From Callaeas wilsoni (Eukaryota; Chordata; Aves; Passeriformes; Callaeidae): 64,000 nucleotides of DNA. Of the stretch, positions 10,212 through 23,200 are shown in pieces. The stretch spans positions 1-64,000 of the forward strand of contig VWPU01011708.1 in the NCBI GenBank assembly GCA_013398955.1, written 5' to 3'. The notes under the pieces were generated by a model. It was not told the DNA's origin. It ran no database searches and saw only the letters and a list, made by a program, of their open reading frames with translations. Positions within the stretch are counted from its first letter, which is position 1. Every line of letters begins with the position of its first letter. Made by a program: the position numbers and the translations under genes.

Positions 10212-13200
10212 AGCCCTAGGAGTGGGGCTGGAGCCTTAAAGCTGTTGGGTAAAACAGAACTGCTTGGGGGGTTTATTTATTTTCCAAGTGCCTGGTGAGG
10301 CAGGCTTTAAGTAGAAGCCCGCTTCCGACCCTGACTTGCGTGCCTGTTTATTTGCTGTAATCACCTGTAACCTAAAATTGCAAAACTCCTGTGGATACAC
10401 TAATGATGCCTTTGTAAAGTTCTCCTAGCAAAAATTCAACTGGATTTTAAAAGCACACGCTTCTTTCAAAACACTTAGCTATAAAGTTCAGTCCTGCCAG
10501 CCTGGTGGGCTGAGAACATTTTGGAAAAGGTCAGAGGGCCACATTGAATACTATGGGTCCAATTTCCCAGGTTGATTTGTTGCCTGCGCTCTTTGAAGGG
10601 AGCGGAGCACCTGCAAATCCCCTTCTGGGGATTCCCTTAAAATGTGGGGAAGCCTCCAACAGGTGTGTGGAGCTGGCATGGCCTTGGCCCAAGGTGGGAG
10701 AGGTGTGGCTGGGACATGTCTGAACCTGCGCTTGGGCTGGAGCAGGGAATCAAAGAGGCTGTAAGTGGTAGCTGTTCTCAGCTCCTCTCATTCCCCTGAG
10801 CGCAGGGAAGGGATGCTAACCTTCACCAGACGGGATTCAGAAGCTGTTCTCTGCGGTTCTGCAGCCTGTTAGGAAGTAGCAGTGGGCAAGGGAGTTGCAG
10901 CTGCTTGTCCCCCCCTCTGAGAGGCAGCGGGTTGGCTGCTGGGGCAGATGCTGACTAATTGTATCAGGAAAGAAGTGGGAGGCAATACAGCTGATTCAGA
11001 TCCCTGCTTTAAAAACCCAGAGCCTGGCTGGGTGAATGCCTGATTAATGTATTTTCTTCTCAGATTCATTTGCTTTGAGGTCACAGTTCAGAGGCTCTAG
11101 AGAAAACAGGCAAGACATTACGAGTCTCGCTGGATGTGTCACACACTTGCTGCCTAAGTGCTCTCCGTGTAAAAGGCTTTGACACACTGAAGTCGCAGAT
11201 AGACTGCGGTGTCAGAGAAGGCTCTGGCTGGCATGTCTGCTTGGGTAGGGGTTTGAATCTTTCTTTTTCTTAGGAGGCAGTTCCCTGGCTGGTATTAAGA
11301 AGTTATTCCTTCTGATGGGTCATTGGATCTTCTTGATAAGATCTTTCTGGCTGATTTTAAACTTAAAGTTCACAAGGCATTTCTTTTGCTTTCATTGAAA
11401 AGAGTGTAAGCACTTCATCTGAGTAGGAAAGAAAAGCATAATTATTCATAATAAGTAAGTCTCTACAGTGAGTAACTGAACAAAAAAAGTCCAGCTGGAA
11501 GAGTACATCAGTGCTACTGAGGACAACAGTCTTAAATTCTGTTCATCCCCAGAAGTCATAGAGAAAAATATGTTTTCTCTATCCTGCTTCTTGTCAGCGG
11601 ATTTGTCAGAAGTCTACCTCCTTCCCAATCTAGTTTTTAGAGTGTATTTGCTCTTCAAGAACAAGTCAGCACAGTAATCCTGTTTCACGTTAAGTGTTAT
11701 GAAATGTGGTGTTAACATTTTAGCCCTATACTGGCAGGAAATGGGATTTAAGATTTTTTTTTCCTTGAGTATAAAAGAGTTCAGGAGCAGGATTTAAAAA
11801 AACAGATCCTTACAATCCTCTCTCTATTTCCATAGCTTAATCTTTCAATTCATCTCATTTGCCTATTATGCAGTTTGGTTTATGATTTTAAGTACGATAG
11901 TCTTTAAATGCAAGTTGACACTTCAGATCCCTATGCTGGCTTCAACTCTTAGTCCATAGTGTCTGCCTATTGCAATTTATGCTTCGATTATCTAACCTGT
12001 GGGATGCTTTTTTCCTTCCCCAGTTGTGCACATACTTGGTTTTTCCAACATTCCTACATATTTCCAACCATTCCTGTACCACTGTAATCTCCTTGTTCCC
12101 TGGGCTGTGCCTATTCGTATCTGTTTTCTCTGTCCGCACAAATTTTGCACCATGCTTTGGGCTGTCCTTCATAAACACAACAGTAATTTCTTCACTCTAA
12201 GCTACTGCAGAACTTCAGAGAGCCGCCAAATAGTTGCAAGTTACATCCATGCAAGTGTTGGTGTGGCACCTGTTTGTGCATGGAGACTCTCTTCAGAACA
12301 GGATCTGTTTCAAAACTCTCTGCAAACACCCCTCCTTATTGTAATACTTTAAGGCCGCTTCCCACAGATTTTTTTTCTCCTGACTTGTTTGAAATCCCAG
12401 TAAATGAACTATCACCACAAATGCATTTAGGAACAGGGAAAATGAGGAACTTTCACTGTTAATTGCAGGAAAATCTGGCTGTCCTATTGACAATGGCCTT
12501 CAGCTTCCCTTAGTATACTTTTTAATATTTGATTAATTCTTCTGGAGCAGAAGAGTCATATGATAGAGTTTTAAGAAAAAATTCAAAAGAGACAAACTCC
12601 AGTGTGTTGCTGCTTTGTCTTGCCAAATACCAGTGGTTAGATTGAAGCCTCTGATTGTACAATTCCCACTTACTCTTGACATCAAACCTCCAGCCTATGT
12701 CAAAGTCTTGCTTTCCAGAGCTGCATGTCCTTACGTCTAGGGGAAACTTGTGACTGATGGAAGGTTTGATATCAAATGCTCTCAAACCCCACTGAAATCA
12801 GTAAGCTAAGGGTGCTGATTGCTAACATCAGACCCAAGATCAAAAATGCAATTTGGAGATCAGATCCCTCCTGCAGCTGGGTCACAGAGCCTTGGAGAGA
12901 TGCAGTAGATAGTTTCATTCCCTGCCAGGGACAGTCCTGAGCCCTCTCATTAAATTGTTCATTATTTGTTATACACGTATGTGCATTCTTTCTCTGTTTT
13001 AAATATATGTGTATAATAGCAGACATGAGTGTTTCTGTGTGCAGTAGCTCTCAAGTTACACTTGACATTCAGTTACAACAGGAGAAAAAGGGTTTTGGTA
13101 CTTAGTGCTGAATAGCAGAGGCCAACTCATCAAGATTTTCTCTTGCAAAAATGCTGGATCTGAATTTCTTAAACAGTGTGTCTCTAATGGCCCAGAGACA

Positions 13201-13304
13201 TGACAGCACACGTGAAGCACATGAAGGGAAAGACAGAGGACATGAATTTTTCTGCAGGTTTTAACAAAGCCAGAATCTTCCATGCCCTCTGCTCTGCCAC
13301 ACAG
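10212..13304. other. Unique non-coding sequence, no gene seen
   Basis: Three kilobases of single-copy sequence. Overlapping short frames on both strands around 11940-12490 have no recognisable domain and no shared coding signature. Nothing else stands out. Confidence 0.5.
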
Positions 13305-13328
13305 AACAAAAGCCCCAGGGGTTTTGTT
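13305..13328. repeat. Hairpin with CCCCAGGGG core, copy 1
   Basis: AACAAAA and TTTTGTT flank G-CCCC-A-GGGG, giving a near-perfect stem of about 11 bp with one bulged G and a one-base centre. CCCCAGGGG fits the known half-site geometry of EBF-type (CCCNNGGG) or AP-2-type sites. A 16-bp exact piece of this sequence (13309-13324) is repeated at 13363-13378. Confidence 0.55.
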
Positions 13329-13362
13329 TCTAAAGTCATTTGAGAGCTGCCAACACAAAATG

Positions 13363-13378
13363 AAAGCCCCAGGGGTTT
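13363..13378. repeat. Direct copy of the CCCCAGGGG motif, copy 2
   Basis: The 16 bases AAAGCCCCAGGGGTTT repeat the sequence at 13309-13324 exactly, 54 bp downstream, while the outer stem bases differ. It may be a local duplication or a paired binding site. Confidence 0.6.
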
Positions 13379-13956
13379 CTCCAGTCACTGAAGGGGCACC
13401 CACCACCTATAAATGTGAAAATGCAACTGAGCTGCACTTTGAAAGTGAGAGGGCAGTGGCCTGGCACAGTCACTGGGGGAGTCACTGAACTAGCAAGACT
13501 GACACAATGTGGAACTCCTAAAGCTGTGCTCAAACAAGTAATCTGTTTAAGCAGTATGTGCCTTACTGCATGCTGCTGGCTCATGGGCCCCACATCCTTT
13601 ATGTTCCTCTACCACCTTCCCTGTATCTGTGCCTAAGTCAGCTCCCCTTTGGGGACACTTGATGTGGCACAAAGCCTGCTGGAAAATCCTGAAGTCACGC
13701 TGCATTTCAGACCTGGGCATGTAAGATGCCCGGCTCTAACAAAAACGTGAGCTTTCCTCCACTGATTTTTAGGTGGGACTGCCACCATGGTGTCTGGAGG
13801 TGGGGGCTGCACGGCCCCTGTCAGTGTGGGGCTGGTCCCAGCATGGGCTCCACGAACAGCTGTGCAGGCCTTGGCAGGGAGCAGCTGCCTTCCCAGAGAC
13901 CTCGGCTGCAGCTCCCCCGAGCGAGCAGGGCCAAGGCACCATGGCAGGAGCAGGAG
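13379..13956. other. Non-coding sequence leading into the minisatellite
   Basis: GC content rises from about 13720 toward the repeat array. The region 13920-13956 has degenerate GGCAGGAGCAGGAG words that look like the seed from which the array expanded. No gene is seen. Confidence 0.5.
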
Positions 13957-14608
13957 GGCAGCGTGGGCACTGCCCGGGCTCCCAGGAGGGCAGCATGGGC
14001 AGTGCCGGGGCTCTCAGGAGGGCAGCATGGGCAGTGCCGGGGCTCTCAGGAGGGCAGCATGGGCAGTGCCGGGGCTCTCAGGAGGGCAGCATGGGCAGTG
14101 CCGGGGCTCTCAGGAGGGCAGCATGGGCAGTGCCGGGGCTCTCAGGAGGGCAGCATGGGCAGTGCCGGGGCTCTCAGGAGGGCAGCATGGGCAGTGCCGG
14201 GGCTCTCAGGAGGGCAGCATGGGCAGTGCCGGGGCTCTCAGGAGGGCAGCGTGAGCACTGCCAGGGCTCCCAGGAGGGCAGCATGTGCACGGCCAGGGCT
14301 CTCAGGAGGGCAGCGTGGGCAATGCCAGGGCTCCCAGGAGGGCAGCGTGGGCACTGCCAGGGCTCNNNNNNNNNNNNNNNNNNNNNNNNNNNNNNNNNNN
14401 NNNNNNNNNNNNNNNNNNNNNNNNNNNNNNNNNNNNNNNNNNNNNNNNNNNNNNNNNNNNNNNNNNNNNNNNNNNNNNNNNNNNNNNNNNNNNNNNNNNT
14501 GCCAGGGCTCTCAGAAGCGCAGTGTGGGCAATGCCAGGGCTCTCAGGAGGGCAGTGTGGGCAATGCCAGGGCTCTCAGGAGGGCAGCATGGGCAATGCCG
14601 AGGTTCTT
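13957..14608 (+). repeat. GC-rich minisatellite, 32-bp unit, interrupted by an assembly gap
   Basis: The unit is 32 bp, beginning GGCAGCATGGGCAGTGCC and ending GGGGCTCTCAGGAG. About 12.8 units lie left of the gap and just over three to its right. Eight consecutive units (13989-14244) are identical. The flanking units carry shared variants: CACTGCCAGGGCTCCC on the left, and CAATGCCAGGG on both sides of the gap. Because 32 is not a multiple of three, all three plus-strand frames read through the same 32-residue peptide period without a stop. This explains long frames here and is not evidence of a gene. Each unit has three runs of three or more G, so G-quadruplexes are possible. Confidence 0.95.
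14366..14499. other. Assembly gap (134 N) inside the minisatellite
   Basis: The 134 unknown bases lie wholly within the tandem array. Unit starts on the two sides (13957 and 14550) differ by 593 bp, which leaves a remainder of 17 on division by 32. The gap length therefore does not fit an intact array and is probably only an estimate. Confidence 0.98.
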
Positions 14609-17097
14609 GCTTCAGCCCTTGGCTGCCTGAATTCCCGGCAGGCAGAGCTGCTGCGTGGCCGCTGTCACGGACAGTTGCACCTGATGTGTGGGAGTTACTT
14701 GGCACATGGTGGATGTAGTTTCCCATTGATTTTTGGTGGAATTGATTTATAGAGCTATTTAATGGAATTGATTCTTTTTACAACTTTTTTCCCCTCTTAA
14801 AGACCAATTGTTTTTCTTGAGTGATGGCTGCAGGTTTGTGTTTATGTATTAATATGCTCGTGCACCCACAGTCCCAACTGTGTTCTCTCTACTCGAACTG
14901 CAGACGAAAGTCTCAATCTCAAATGCCATCTTAAATTTTAATATTATATTTGATGTATGACTTGTAATAAATTAAACGTGCTAGAACTTGCAAGATGAAA
15001 TCCTAGTGGTGGGTATAACCACAAAGCAGTGTTCTATTAAGCCAAGGACTGTCGAGAGTGTCTGTTGTGGTTGTGTCTGGGTTACGAGTGGCTCCCTTTG
15101 GTTTAGTGTAGGTGGATATTTTTATTCCGCCTGGCTTATGAACAAGGGGATGAAACTTCAGAATTTACCTACAAGAGGAGTAAGGCTCTGCCGACTTTTC
15201 CTTTACAAGCCCATAGGTTGGAACCACATCTATATCCTAAACCCAGTATTTTTATTGTATTTTAATGTATTTCATTGATTGTCACTCCAAAGTGGTTTGT
15301 ATTAAGGAAACATTATATAGTACACCTGGAGGAATACTATGAGAAAGTGTGAATATCATAATTCTCTGTTACTGTTTGTACTTTGCAGGTCAGTTCCGTC
15401 AGTAAGTTTAAGTGGCAAATTTGTGTTGTGGTTTCTGGCTTCTTTCTTATTCCCTTCTTTTCTGTGTTTCCTCTTTCAAGAAGCACTGAAATAAACATGG
15501 GCAGGATCCTAACTCTGGGTGGGACTCCTGAGCAGATATGCCACCCAAATTTCCAGATCAGAGATATTTAAAAGTGTGTGCTGAGGGCTTAGGGTCCAGC
15601 TAACAACTGCCTGTCAGGATACGACAAAATAATCTCTGAACTAGCCAGCACCAAAGTCATACAAGAAATTAGTAATCCAAAAGTACCTCCTTGAACGGCA
15701 AAGTGAAACAAACATCAGCTGTCACAGTTGTTGTGTGTGATCCCCGTGTGAAATTTAGCTAAGCAATTTGGCAGCTGTATGTAGCACTAACTGGATCTTC
15801 CTAGTGGTCTGATGTAGCTGTGAGCCCAGTACATTTGGGTAATCTAATTATCACCACAGAAGTGACAGAGATAGAGACAGCAGTAGTCAACATCCTATTT
15901 GAATAGAAAAGATCTGAACTTCATCACTGCTTATGAAAACTTCCACCCATGGCCAGCTGTAATCTGGAGCCATCTAAAAACTGCTGAGAATCCGGCAGGG
16001 CTCACTCCTGTGCATCTACCTTACACTGTGAGTTTAACAGGATGGCCAAGAATAATATCATTAGGATGCTGAGTGTGCAACTGCTGCAGGAGTGGGCTGT
16101 CCATGTGAACAAAGCTTAGCAGGAAAACTGTAGATGGTAGATGCATGATGCAGAGCAGATAATAGCAGAGTATCCGGTTGTCTTGTATCTGCAACTCCAA
16201 ATACCACACACCATTAATTTTGGAAAAGGACTCCAAATGTAAGCAAATTGCTCTGACCCAGATTTTAAACTGGTAAAGGAACCTGAATTCACAGGCAAGG
16301 CAGTATGGGCTCTTTTGCAAAACATGGTATTTAAATGTGACTTGCTTAGAGAAACTTCCAACAACAATCAGCCTTCACCCTGTGCCCCAGAGGACTGCCA
16401 AGACTTTATTCAACATCACAGTGATCCTAAATGGCAGTCTTTGAGAGGGAAAACTGTATCCTTGCTTTGTAAATGAAACTGCAGCAGTTGAATTATACCG
16501 TAGTTTTACAGAGGTGTTTTATATACCAGAACCACATTGTAAACTAGATTTCGTTTGCTTGGAATTACCCTAGTGATTTGTAGTCTGTCTCTGGCAGATG
16601 TGTCTCTCTCTAACCATCACATGCCCTAAGCAATTATGCAGAGTTAACAAAACCTAGAGAAGGCAACTGCTCTTATCTGTCTTGCCCCATGCCAGGTCTT
16701 TGCCTTCCACTCTCTGCTGGGAAATAGTACAAATTCCAGGCATTCTTTGGAAGGGAGAGGGTTAAATTTAAAGAGAAGGGTATCTTGTCTTTCACCACTA
16801 CTGGGGTGGAAAGATTTTAACTCTGCCTGTTCCCCAGAGGTGCTTTGTGTGATGATATGTCCTTGTGGGATAGGCTGGATATTAAGGATCTGTACTGCCA
16901 AGTTGCTTCATTGTCATATGGACAGATTCTGGCATTGTGATTCTCAGGACATCAGAAGCAGCATTTACATGAGAATACAAGATTTCATAGTTGGTGTTAT
17001 GTAAATTGGACTTTGTTTGGCTTAGGGACTGCAGAACCCTAAGGCTGTCCCTGGGCTGTACCTACACAATCTCTTCCCTGAAGAATGTTCCAGTCTA
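14609..17097. other. Unique AT-rich non-coding sequence
   Basis: Composition drops back to AT-rich directly after the array. The sequence is single copy with short frames only and no recognisable exon or repeat family. Confidence 0.5.
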
Positions 17098-17175
17098 AAT
17101 AGTAGATGGTAGCAGATAGTAGATAATAGTAGATAGTAATAGTAATAGTAGATAATAGTAGATAGTAGATAGTAC
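17098..17175 (+). repeat. TAG/TAGATAG-type microsatellite
   Basis: Irregular trinucleotide and heptanucleotide repeats of AGTAGAT, AATAGT and AGATAGT run for about 78 bp. Different unit lengths are interleaved, so the array is imperfect but still likely to vary in length. Confidence 0.85.
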
Positions 17176-17295
17176 AGCAAAAGGGGAGAGAGGAAGCAGA
17201 GACACAAACAGATGCATTATTTGGCCAAGGTGGTGTGACAGATGTAGAGAACTAGGAGGAGAACCTAAAGTCCTTCAGTTCCAGTTTACTTTGCT
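17160..17295 (-). mobile_element. MIR-like ancient SINE relic
   Basis: After the TAG repeat, the words GAAGCAGAGACACA, TTTGGCCAAGGTGGTGTGACAG, GAACTAGGAGGAGAACC and TCCTTCAG follow in the same order as the reverse complement of the MIR/CORE-SINE tRNA-related half (GAGGCACAGAG, TTGCCCAAGGTCACACAG, GGGAATAGAACCC). Divergence is high. The match is by memory of the family and needs RepeatMasker to confirm. Confidence 0.45.
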
Positions 17296-20200
17296 ACCAG
17301 AATACACTACTGTTATTAGAGCACTCTTTTTTTCATTCTTACTCTTCCAACTAAATTAACTTTTCTTGCCTCAAGGACTGACACACTCCCTGTACAGTCT
17401 TCTGGCTATCTTAGCTATTCCAGAGAACTGGAACAACAAGCACACAAACAAGTCACTGCACATTGACTGATCATTGCTTACTCTCTGTACTTGGGGCTTT
17501 AGCTCATGGCAGTGAAAGGTAACCAGCTACAACCCAGGACAAAGGCAGCCACACAAGTAGCAGTTGCTTCTGGATTTGCACAGCTACTCATCAGTCCTGC
17601 TTGTTCTAGAGATGCCTACCTTGCATTTTGGTCCGCAGGTTCCTGGTGCCTGCCCACATGGGGTGAGGCCAGGTAGTGCCAACACCACCTCAGGCTGCTC
17701 TGGCTCCACTTCAGATCCTCATGAGCACCTTGCTAGTGTCAAAAATGCCTTGCCAAACTCCTACCTTACAAAGCGTTCGAGGGACTGCATTTCTGTAATG
17801 CCTGGATGTGGAAAGCTATGAGATGGAAACAAATATTCTCCAGAAGATGACAAACAGGACCAAACAGTTACCTACTCTTTGTGTGTTGCCTTGGTAAATT
17901 TAAAGACTTCCGTGTATTAAATGATGCAATAGCAAATTCCTTACAAAAAGTAAAATGTCTGTAATCAGATAATGGTTGCTCTGGTGCTAGTGGTAGTATG
18001 GCATTGAATATCTCTTGGTTTGGCTTCCACGGTTCAGGAGTGAGGGGAGCTGGAATGGTGTTTACTGAGCCAATAAACTTCTCACTAAACATAATTCATG
18101 AGCTCTAGCTGGCTAATAACCAGGACCTCAACGCTCTAACAGTTGGCCCTATACATATTAAAACAAAGCTTTATTTGAAGTGAAAACTTTTAGAAAAATA
18201 AACTTTAGGATTTAGTGGCCTCTAATATTGTCCGCCTCCACAGGCCATGAGAGATCTCATAACTAGAGAGTAGGTTTTAAAATATTTCTGTTGCACTCTC
18301 TTTGGCCAATGCTGAAAGACTGCTTGCTCCAGAGATTGCCTCAGCATAATTTTTTTTTGTTGTTTTCAAACTTAGAGGAACCCATATGCTTCTTTTAAAA
18401 TAGCACTGTGCAGAGATTTTTCTTCCCTGTTTATGTTTAAAAGGAGTTTCTGCTGGCCATTTGAGTGCTCTAGGCAGTCAGCATTATTCAGCTAAATGAA
18501 AAAGGTGAAGAGCTGAGAGAAGGTTTACTCTCTTAAAGACGGCATTCTAAAAATTACTTCCATAACCTTTCTTACAGTCTTCGTTTTTCTCTGGAGAGAT
18601 CTTCATCTGAACAGGTTTATTTAAACACTTGCTAGATTATGTATCAGGATTTCCCTTCCTCTCCTCATGAATGGAAACTTGTGCTTCTGCAGGTTCACTC
18701 AAGGAGTGCTCCTCCTTGGAGCGCTACGGAACTTCAGATCTGGATTGGTTTCAGATCCTCATCATTTCCCTGTGTGTAGAAGAGTATTCTTGTGTTCTGT
18801 GTTTGTTTAGTTTCTCATGAATGAAATTTACATTCTTAAAAAATCCTGAGCAGTTCTCAGAGGGGTGTGGGTGAGTGGTGGTTCTGCTCTCTGGGGCACG
18901 TGTAATTTGTACTGGGGCAGAGTAGTTCATTTTTAAGGACTGGGAAACTGGGAATCACTTCATTTAGATTTCTGCTAATGGTTTTACCTTCTGGGGAAGC
19001 CTTGCCGCTCTGTGCTGCAACTTCTTCTTTGGACGGGTGACGAAACAAGGCCTGCCTGCCTCCTGTCAGATGCTTTGAAGTCTGTAGATGAAAGATACCA
19101 TATGAATGCAAAGTACTTGCCAGTTAATGTCAGCAAGTCGTTTTGCTTGTACCTTGATGAAAAATGCTTTATTGTCAGCTTACAATGAATTGATCTGCAT
19201 ATGCACCAGTAGTTCTTTCCCTTTTACTTAAGTCTTTTGGAAAATTATATTGACTACCTCTCAGAAAGATAGAGGGAGGTTAAATAACAAGCAGGAAAGA
19301 TTATTGAGGAAATTTCTCGTCATGTGATACCTTAAAGATAATACTTAGGAATATTTTGAAAGGGAAAGAAAATAACAACTATGCACAAGGAGTTTCTGCT
19401 AAGTACTGTCTCATTCCCTGTCGTTCAGGGATCATTCTCTGTCTTTCAGGGATTTTCTCATGCAGAGCTAAGCATAGTTGCATCAATGCATAGAGAAGTT
19501 CTATTATTATACACTGATTTGATAAGATAATATAATTAGTGTCCTGGTCCATTGATGCAGACCTCTACTGTCCAAAACCAACATTAGGTTATTAAATCAA
19601 TTCTCGCATTTGTTACAGTAATAAGATAAAATAGCATTATTTAGATACCGCTTGTCTAAACTTAGATAAGTCGTTCAACCGTATCTGTGTTTGCTTATCC
19701 ACATTCTTCTTCTGCTTTTAAAAACCAGCACAAATTCATGAGGTAGTTGCAGGCTTTGGATTTCCTGGTCTTTATTGTTTGGTGTGGCAAGGTCTTCCCT
19801 GTCAGTTATTTGTGTCTTGTCTGTGTGGCTCTGCGTTCCCTGCAGCAGATGGACAGTGAGGAAATGAGGGCTCCAGTGGATAAATGCAGCAGCAGCAGCT
19901 GCTTTCAAGAAGGGTATCCATGAGCAGGCCACAAGTGAGATGGTGTCTGGGCAGCTAATCTGGACAGATATCTACTGGCAATTTCTGCTGACACACAGAT
20001 TGGGAGACATGGAATTGATGGATAAACTGGCACAGAGCCAAAGTCAACAGAGAGAAGAATTTTTGGGTAGAAAGGCAGGTCTGAGTTTCCCAAATTACAG
20101 TTGTCTTGGGGAGCTTGGGAGCCTTCTGGCTCCAGAGAAGGAAGAAAGAGGCTTTGCCAAATGCCCATTTCAAGTATAAATGCTCTCCCAAGCCCCTAGT

Positions 20201-23200
20201 TCATAGAATGATACAGATATTCTATATTCTGCTGGAAGTGGGTCGACTTGCTCAAAGTTTGTATGAATTGGTTTTGTAGGTAACCCTTGATGAGTTTGGT
20301 TTTCTGGTTGTTTTTTTTGGCTCTAGAGGCACAGATCCTATAGGACAATGACTGATCCACCCTGATGTTAAGGCACCACGGTGTCCAGCGAGATCCGTTG
20401 TTTTTAAATATTGTGTTTTGTATTAACTTGTGCTGCAGACCACAATTCTGCTCTGTCTCCTGGTTTTGTAACACATTTATTTGCATGGGAACATCCTGCT
20501 CCTTGCATGTATGAGGACTTCCAGGATGAGGGCCGAGCCCTGCTCAGCTTTGTTCCCAGATTTTGCGGTGGAACACAGGACTCTTTGAGAGTGCAAAGGG
20601 CCAAATTGTGCTGCTGTGTGCTCCTGGTGTGCTGCTGGCATGACTGTGAAGGGCCAGACAGGGAGGGAAGGCTATTTAATGGGGCCATGTGTTATTGGAA
20701 CTTGCCATCTAGCATTCCTCGCTTTCCCCAGTGTGTTCTCCCCCTTCCAGGGTGGAATGCAGTAATTGCCATACCAGAAAGAAGCCATGATCTGTCTGTC
20801 TAGCCTGGCATCCTTTCTCCAAGACAGGCAAACACCAGATGCTTGAGGGAAAGGTACAAGAACTGCTAAAACAAACAACTATGGTATAACTTGTGCATAG
20901 AGGAAGTTGGTGGTTGGTTTATGCCCTGAGGTGAGGGAGTTTCTAGCCTTTACATGAGTGTGTAGCTGAGTATTCTCTTCATATGTGACAGACTTGCACT
21001 CAAGCCATTCTCACAGACTCCCTGCCTCTGGAGTTGGGTGCCAAGGAACAGCACAGCTCAGCTGCATCTCTGCACTGTGCTGGCGTGGTCCTCAGTCCCC
21101 AGCTCTTGTAGCAAGGGGTGTGAGCTCCACAGTGTGTTGCTGATACCGGCAGAGGATGCTGACTGTTCCAGGCAGTATTACCAAATGACAGGATTTACTC
21201 TGTTCAGTGAAGTGTGACCTGAGCTCTGCCCTGCTCCTGTCTTCTAAACATGAGAGCAGGAGGGTTGGCTCCATAGGTGTTCAGTAGGGGACCACTGAAC
21301 CTCTATTGTGAGTCCCGGTAAGAGCTGCTATCTGGTTTCCTCCCTCCTGGTGTTCTCCAGTGGCCAAATCTTTCATCATAAGCTGCACATGCAAACCATG
21401 TCCTGCCACACAGGGACCTTCGCAGGAACCGGTGTGAAACAGCCTCCAGCAACTGAAAGCATGAGGGAGAGAGGCCTGGGCAGAAAGGAGGAAGACCTCA
21501 AGCGATAGCTTCATTGTCTGGTGCTGATGTAGAAGTCAGTAATATGCAGGACCTGTGTTCACCTCAGGGATGAGGAAGGGGAGAGTGCTCTTTTTAATTA
21601 TGTATTGCTAATTCTTTCCCAACCAGCCAGCCTGGGATTTCCTTGCATTCTGAGGCAATGCTTTCATCTGTCTCCTGTTTAACAATCTGAACTTGCTTGA
21701 GAAGTTGGTTTTCTTTCTTGTGGAAGATTGCATTGGAGCCAGAGTGTTGTTTACCTAAGATCTATAATAAAAATTCTTTATCCTTATTTTGCTTCCTCTC
21801 CAGCTCGAAAAGGGGTGGCATGGAAAGTAGCACGTATTCCGTAGGGAAGATCTTTCAGGTTCAGCCTACTTAGTAACCACAGTTACCAGACTGCTCTCAC
21901 TTCAAGCAGTTGGTCAGTCTCCCTCGTGCTACCTGGACTTCTACAGTCTATGGTTCTGATTTGCTGCAAGCTCTCCCAGCAATCCCAGATAAACTGAAGC
22001 AGAGAGGTTGAGTTTCTTCCCAAATGGCAGCTAGAGATTGACCATTACCTGTCATTTCTCCTCTGTGAAGTGATTTTTGCTGAGCCTTTTGATGAAGAAA
22101 TAGTCTGTTCAAGCCACTATCTGGGTTGTGGTGTTGTAAGACCCATGACGAAGCTGTAAGAGGTCCATACTATTTATTAAGCTGGAAACATACCTAGTTG
22201 CTAACAAACAACACAACAATCTCAATTCTAAAACTTGAGAATTAGCCTCTCTGTTAGGTAGTCAAATTAGTAGCTCATGGAATGGTTTGGATCCAGGTCC
22301 ATTGGCAGACTGCTGCTGATGTGGCTTGGGTCTGGTGTCTAGCTTTTTTTCAAGTAATGCTGTGAATATTTCTTATGTGCTGTTGTCTTCTCCCATTTCT
22401 TTATTATATCAGTATTCTTTTTTCTTCTGATACTTAAATTTTTAAACAATGCATATGGTCTGATAGGTTGAAACAAAAGACAAATGCAGAGCCAGAGGCA
22501 AGTTTTTTAAAATGCAGCTTTAGATTTGTAGGCATGGGTAATTAGAAAAATAAAATTTATCATTTTAGTTAGCTTATTTCTAAGTGGTGTGAAATGAGCA
22601 TTTTTTAGCATGGAAGTGGGGAGACTTCCTATACCACATTGAGCTCCAGCATAGCATGTAACTTCATCATTTGTGCAACCCACTGATCCCTGCATGGGCA
22701 TTCTTAGAATTAAAATGCTCTTCATTTAGTAGAATGAGATAAATGAAATTAAAGTTCCTTTTAATACTGAATGAGGTTGTCTGTACAAAGATACAATGTG
22801 GTTTAGCTAATTCACTTTAAATTCACAACTTTAGTTAATCTGAATTAAGTTTCCCAAGTCCTGCGTGTAAAGACATCTTTATTTACAAAAAGCTGCTGTT
22901 GTGGAAAGAGCAATGGACTCAGCCCTGTCCCGAGGCATTCTGGCGTGCAGCTCGCTTGTTCCGAGACAGAGAGTTTCTGGGCATTAGCAAATTGTCTACC
23001 ACATCCTTTTCTTCTCCTCTCAGAACGCCTCTGTGCCACCTCCTAAAACTGTGGTTTCTGAGCTATTACTGTGAGTAACTTGCCCTGGTTGTATTTGCTG
23101 TGCAGCTGAGGAAACAATATTTCAGCAACTTGTACCATTTCGGAGCAGGGAAAGTTAAACTTGTCCTGAAACCAGTCATGAACACACCCTTGGATCTGAA

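Noticed and set aside
13726..14718. 330-codon frame through the minisatellite and gap
   Set aside because: The frame consists of the tandem repeat and includes unknown bases. All three frames are open because of the unit sequence.
20199..20245. TTCATAGAATGATACAG as a possible reversed CR1 3' end
   Set aside because: Only about 15 bases resemble the CR1 terminus, and the sequence that should follow is absent.
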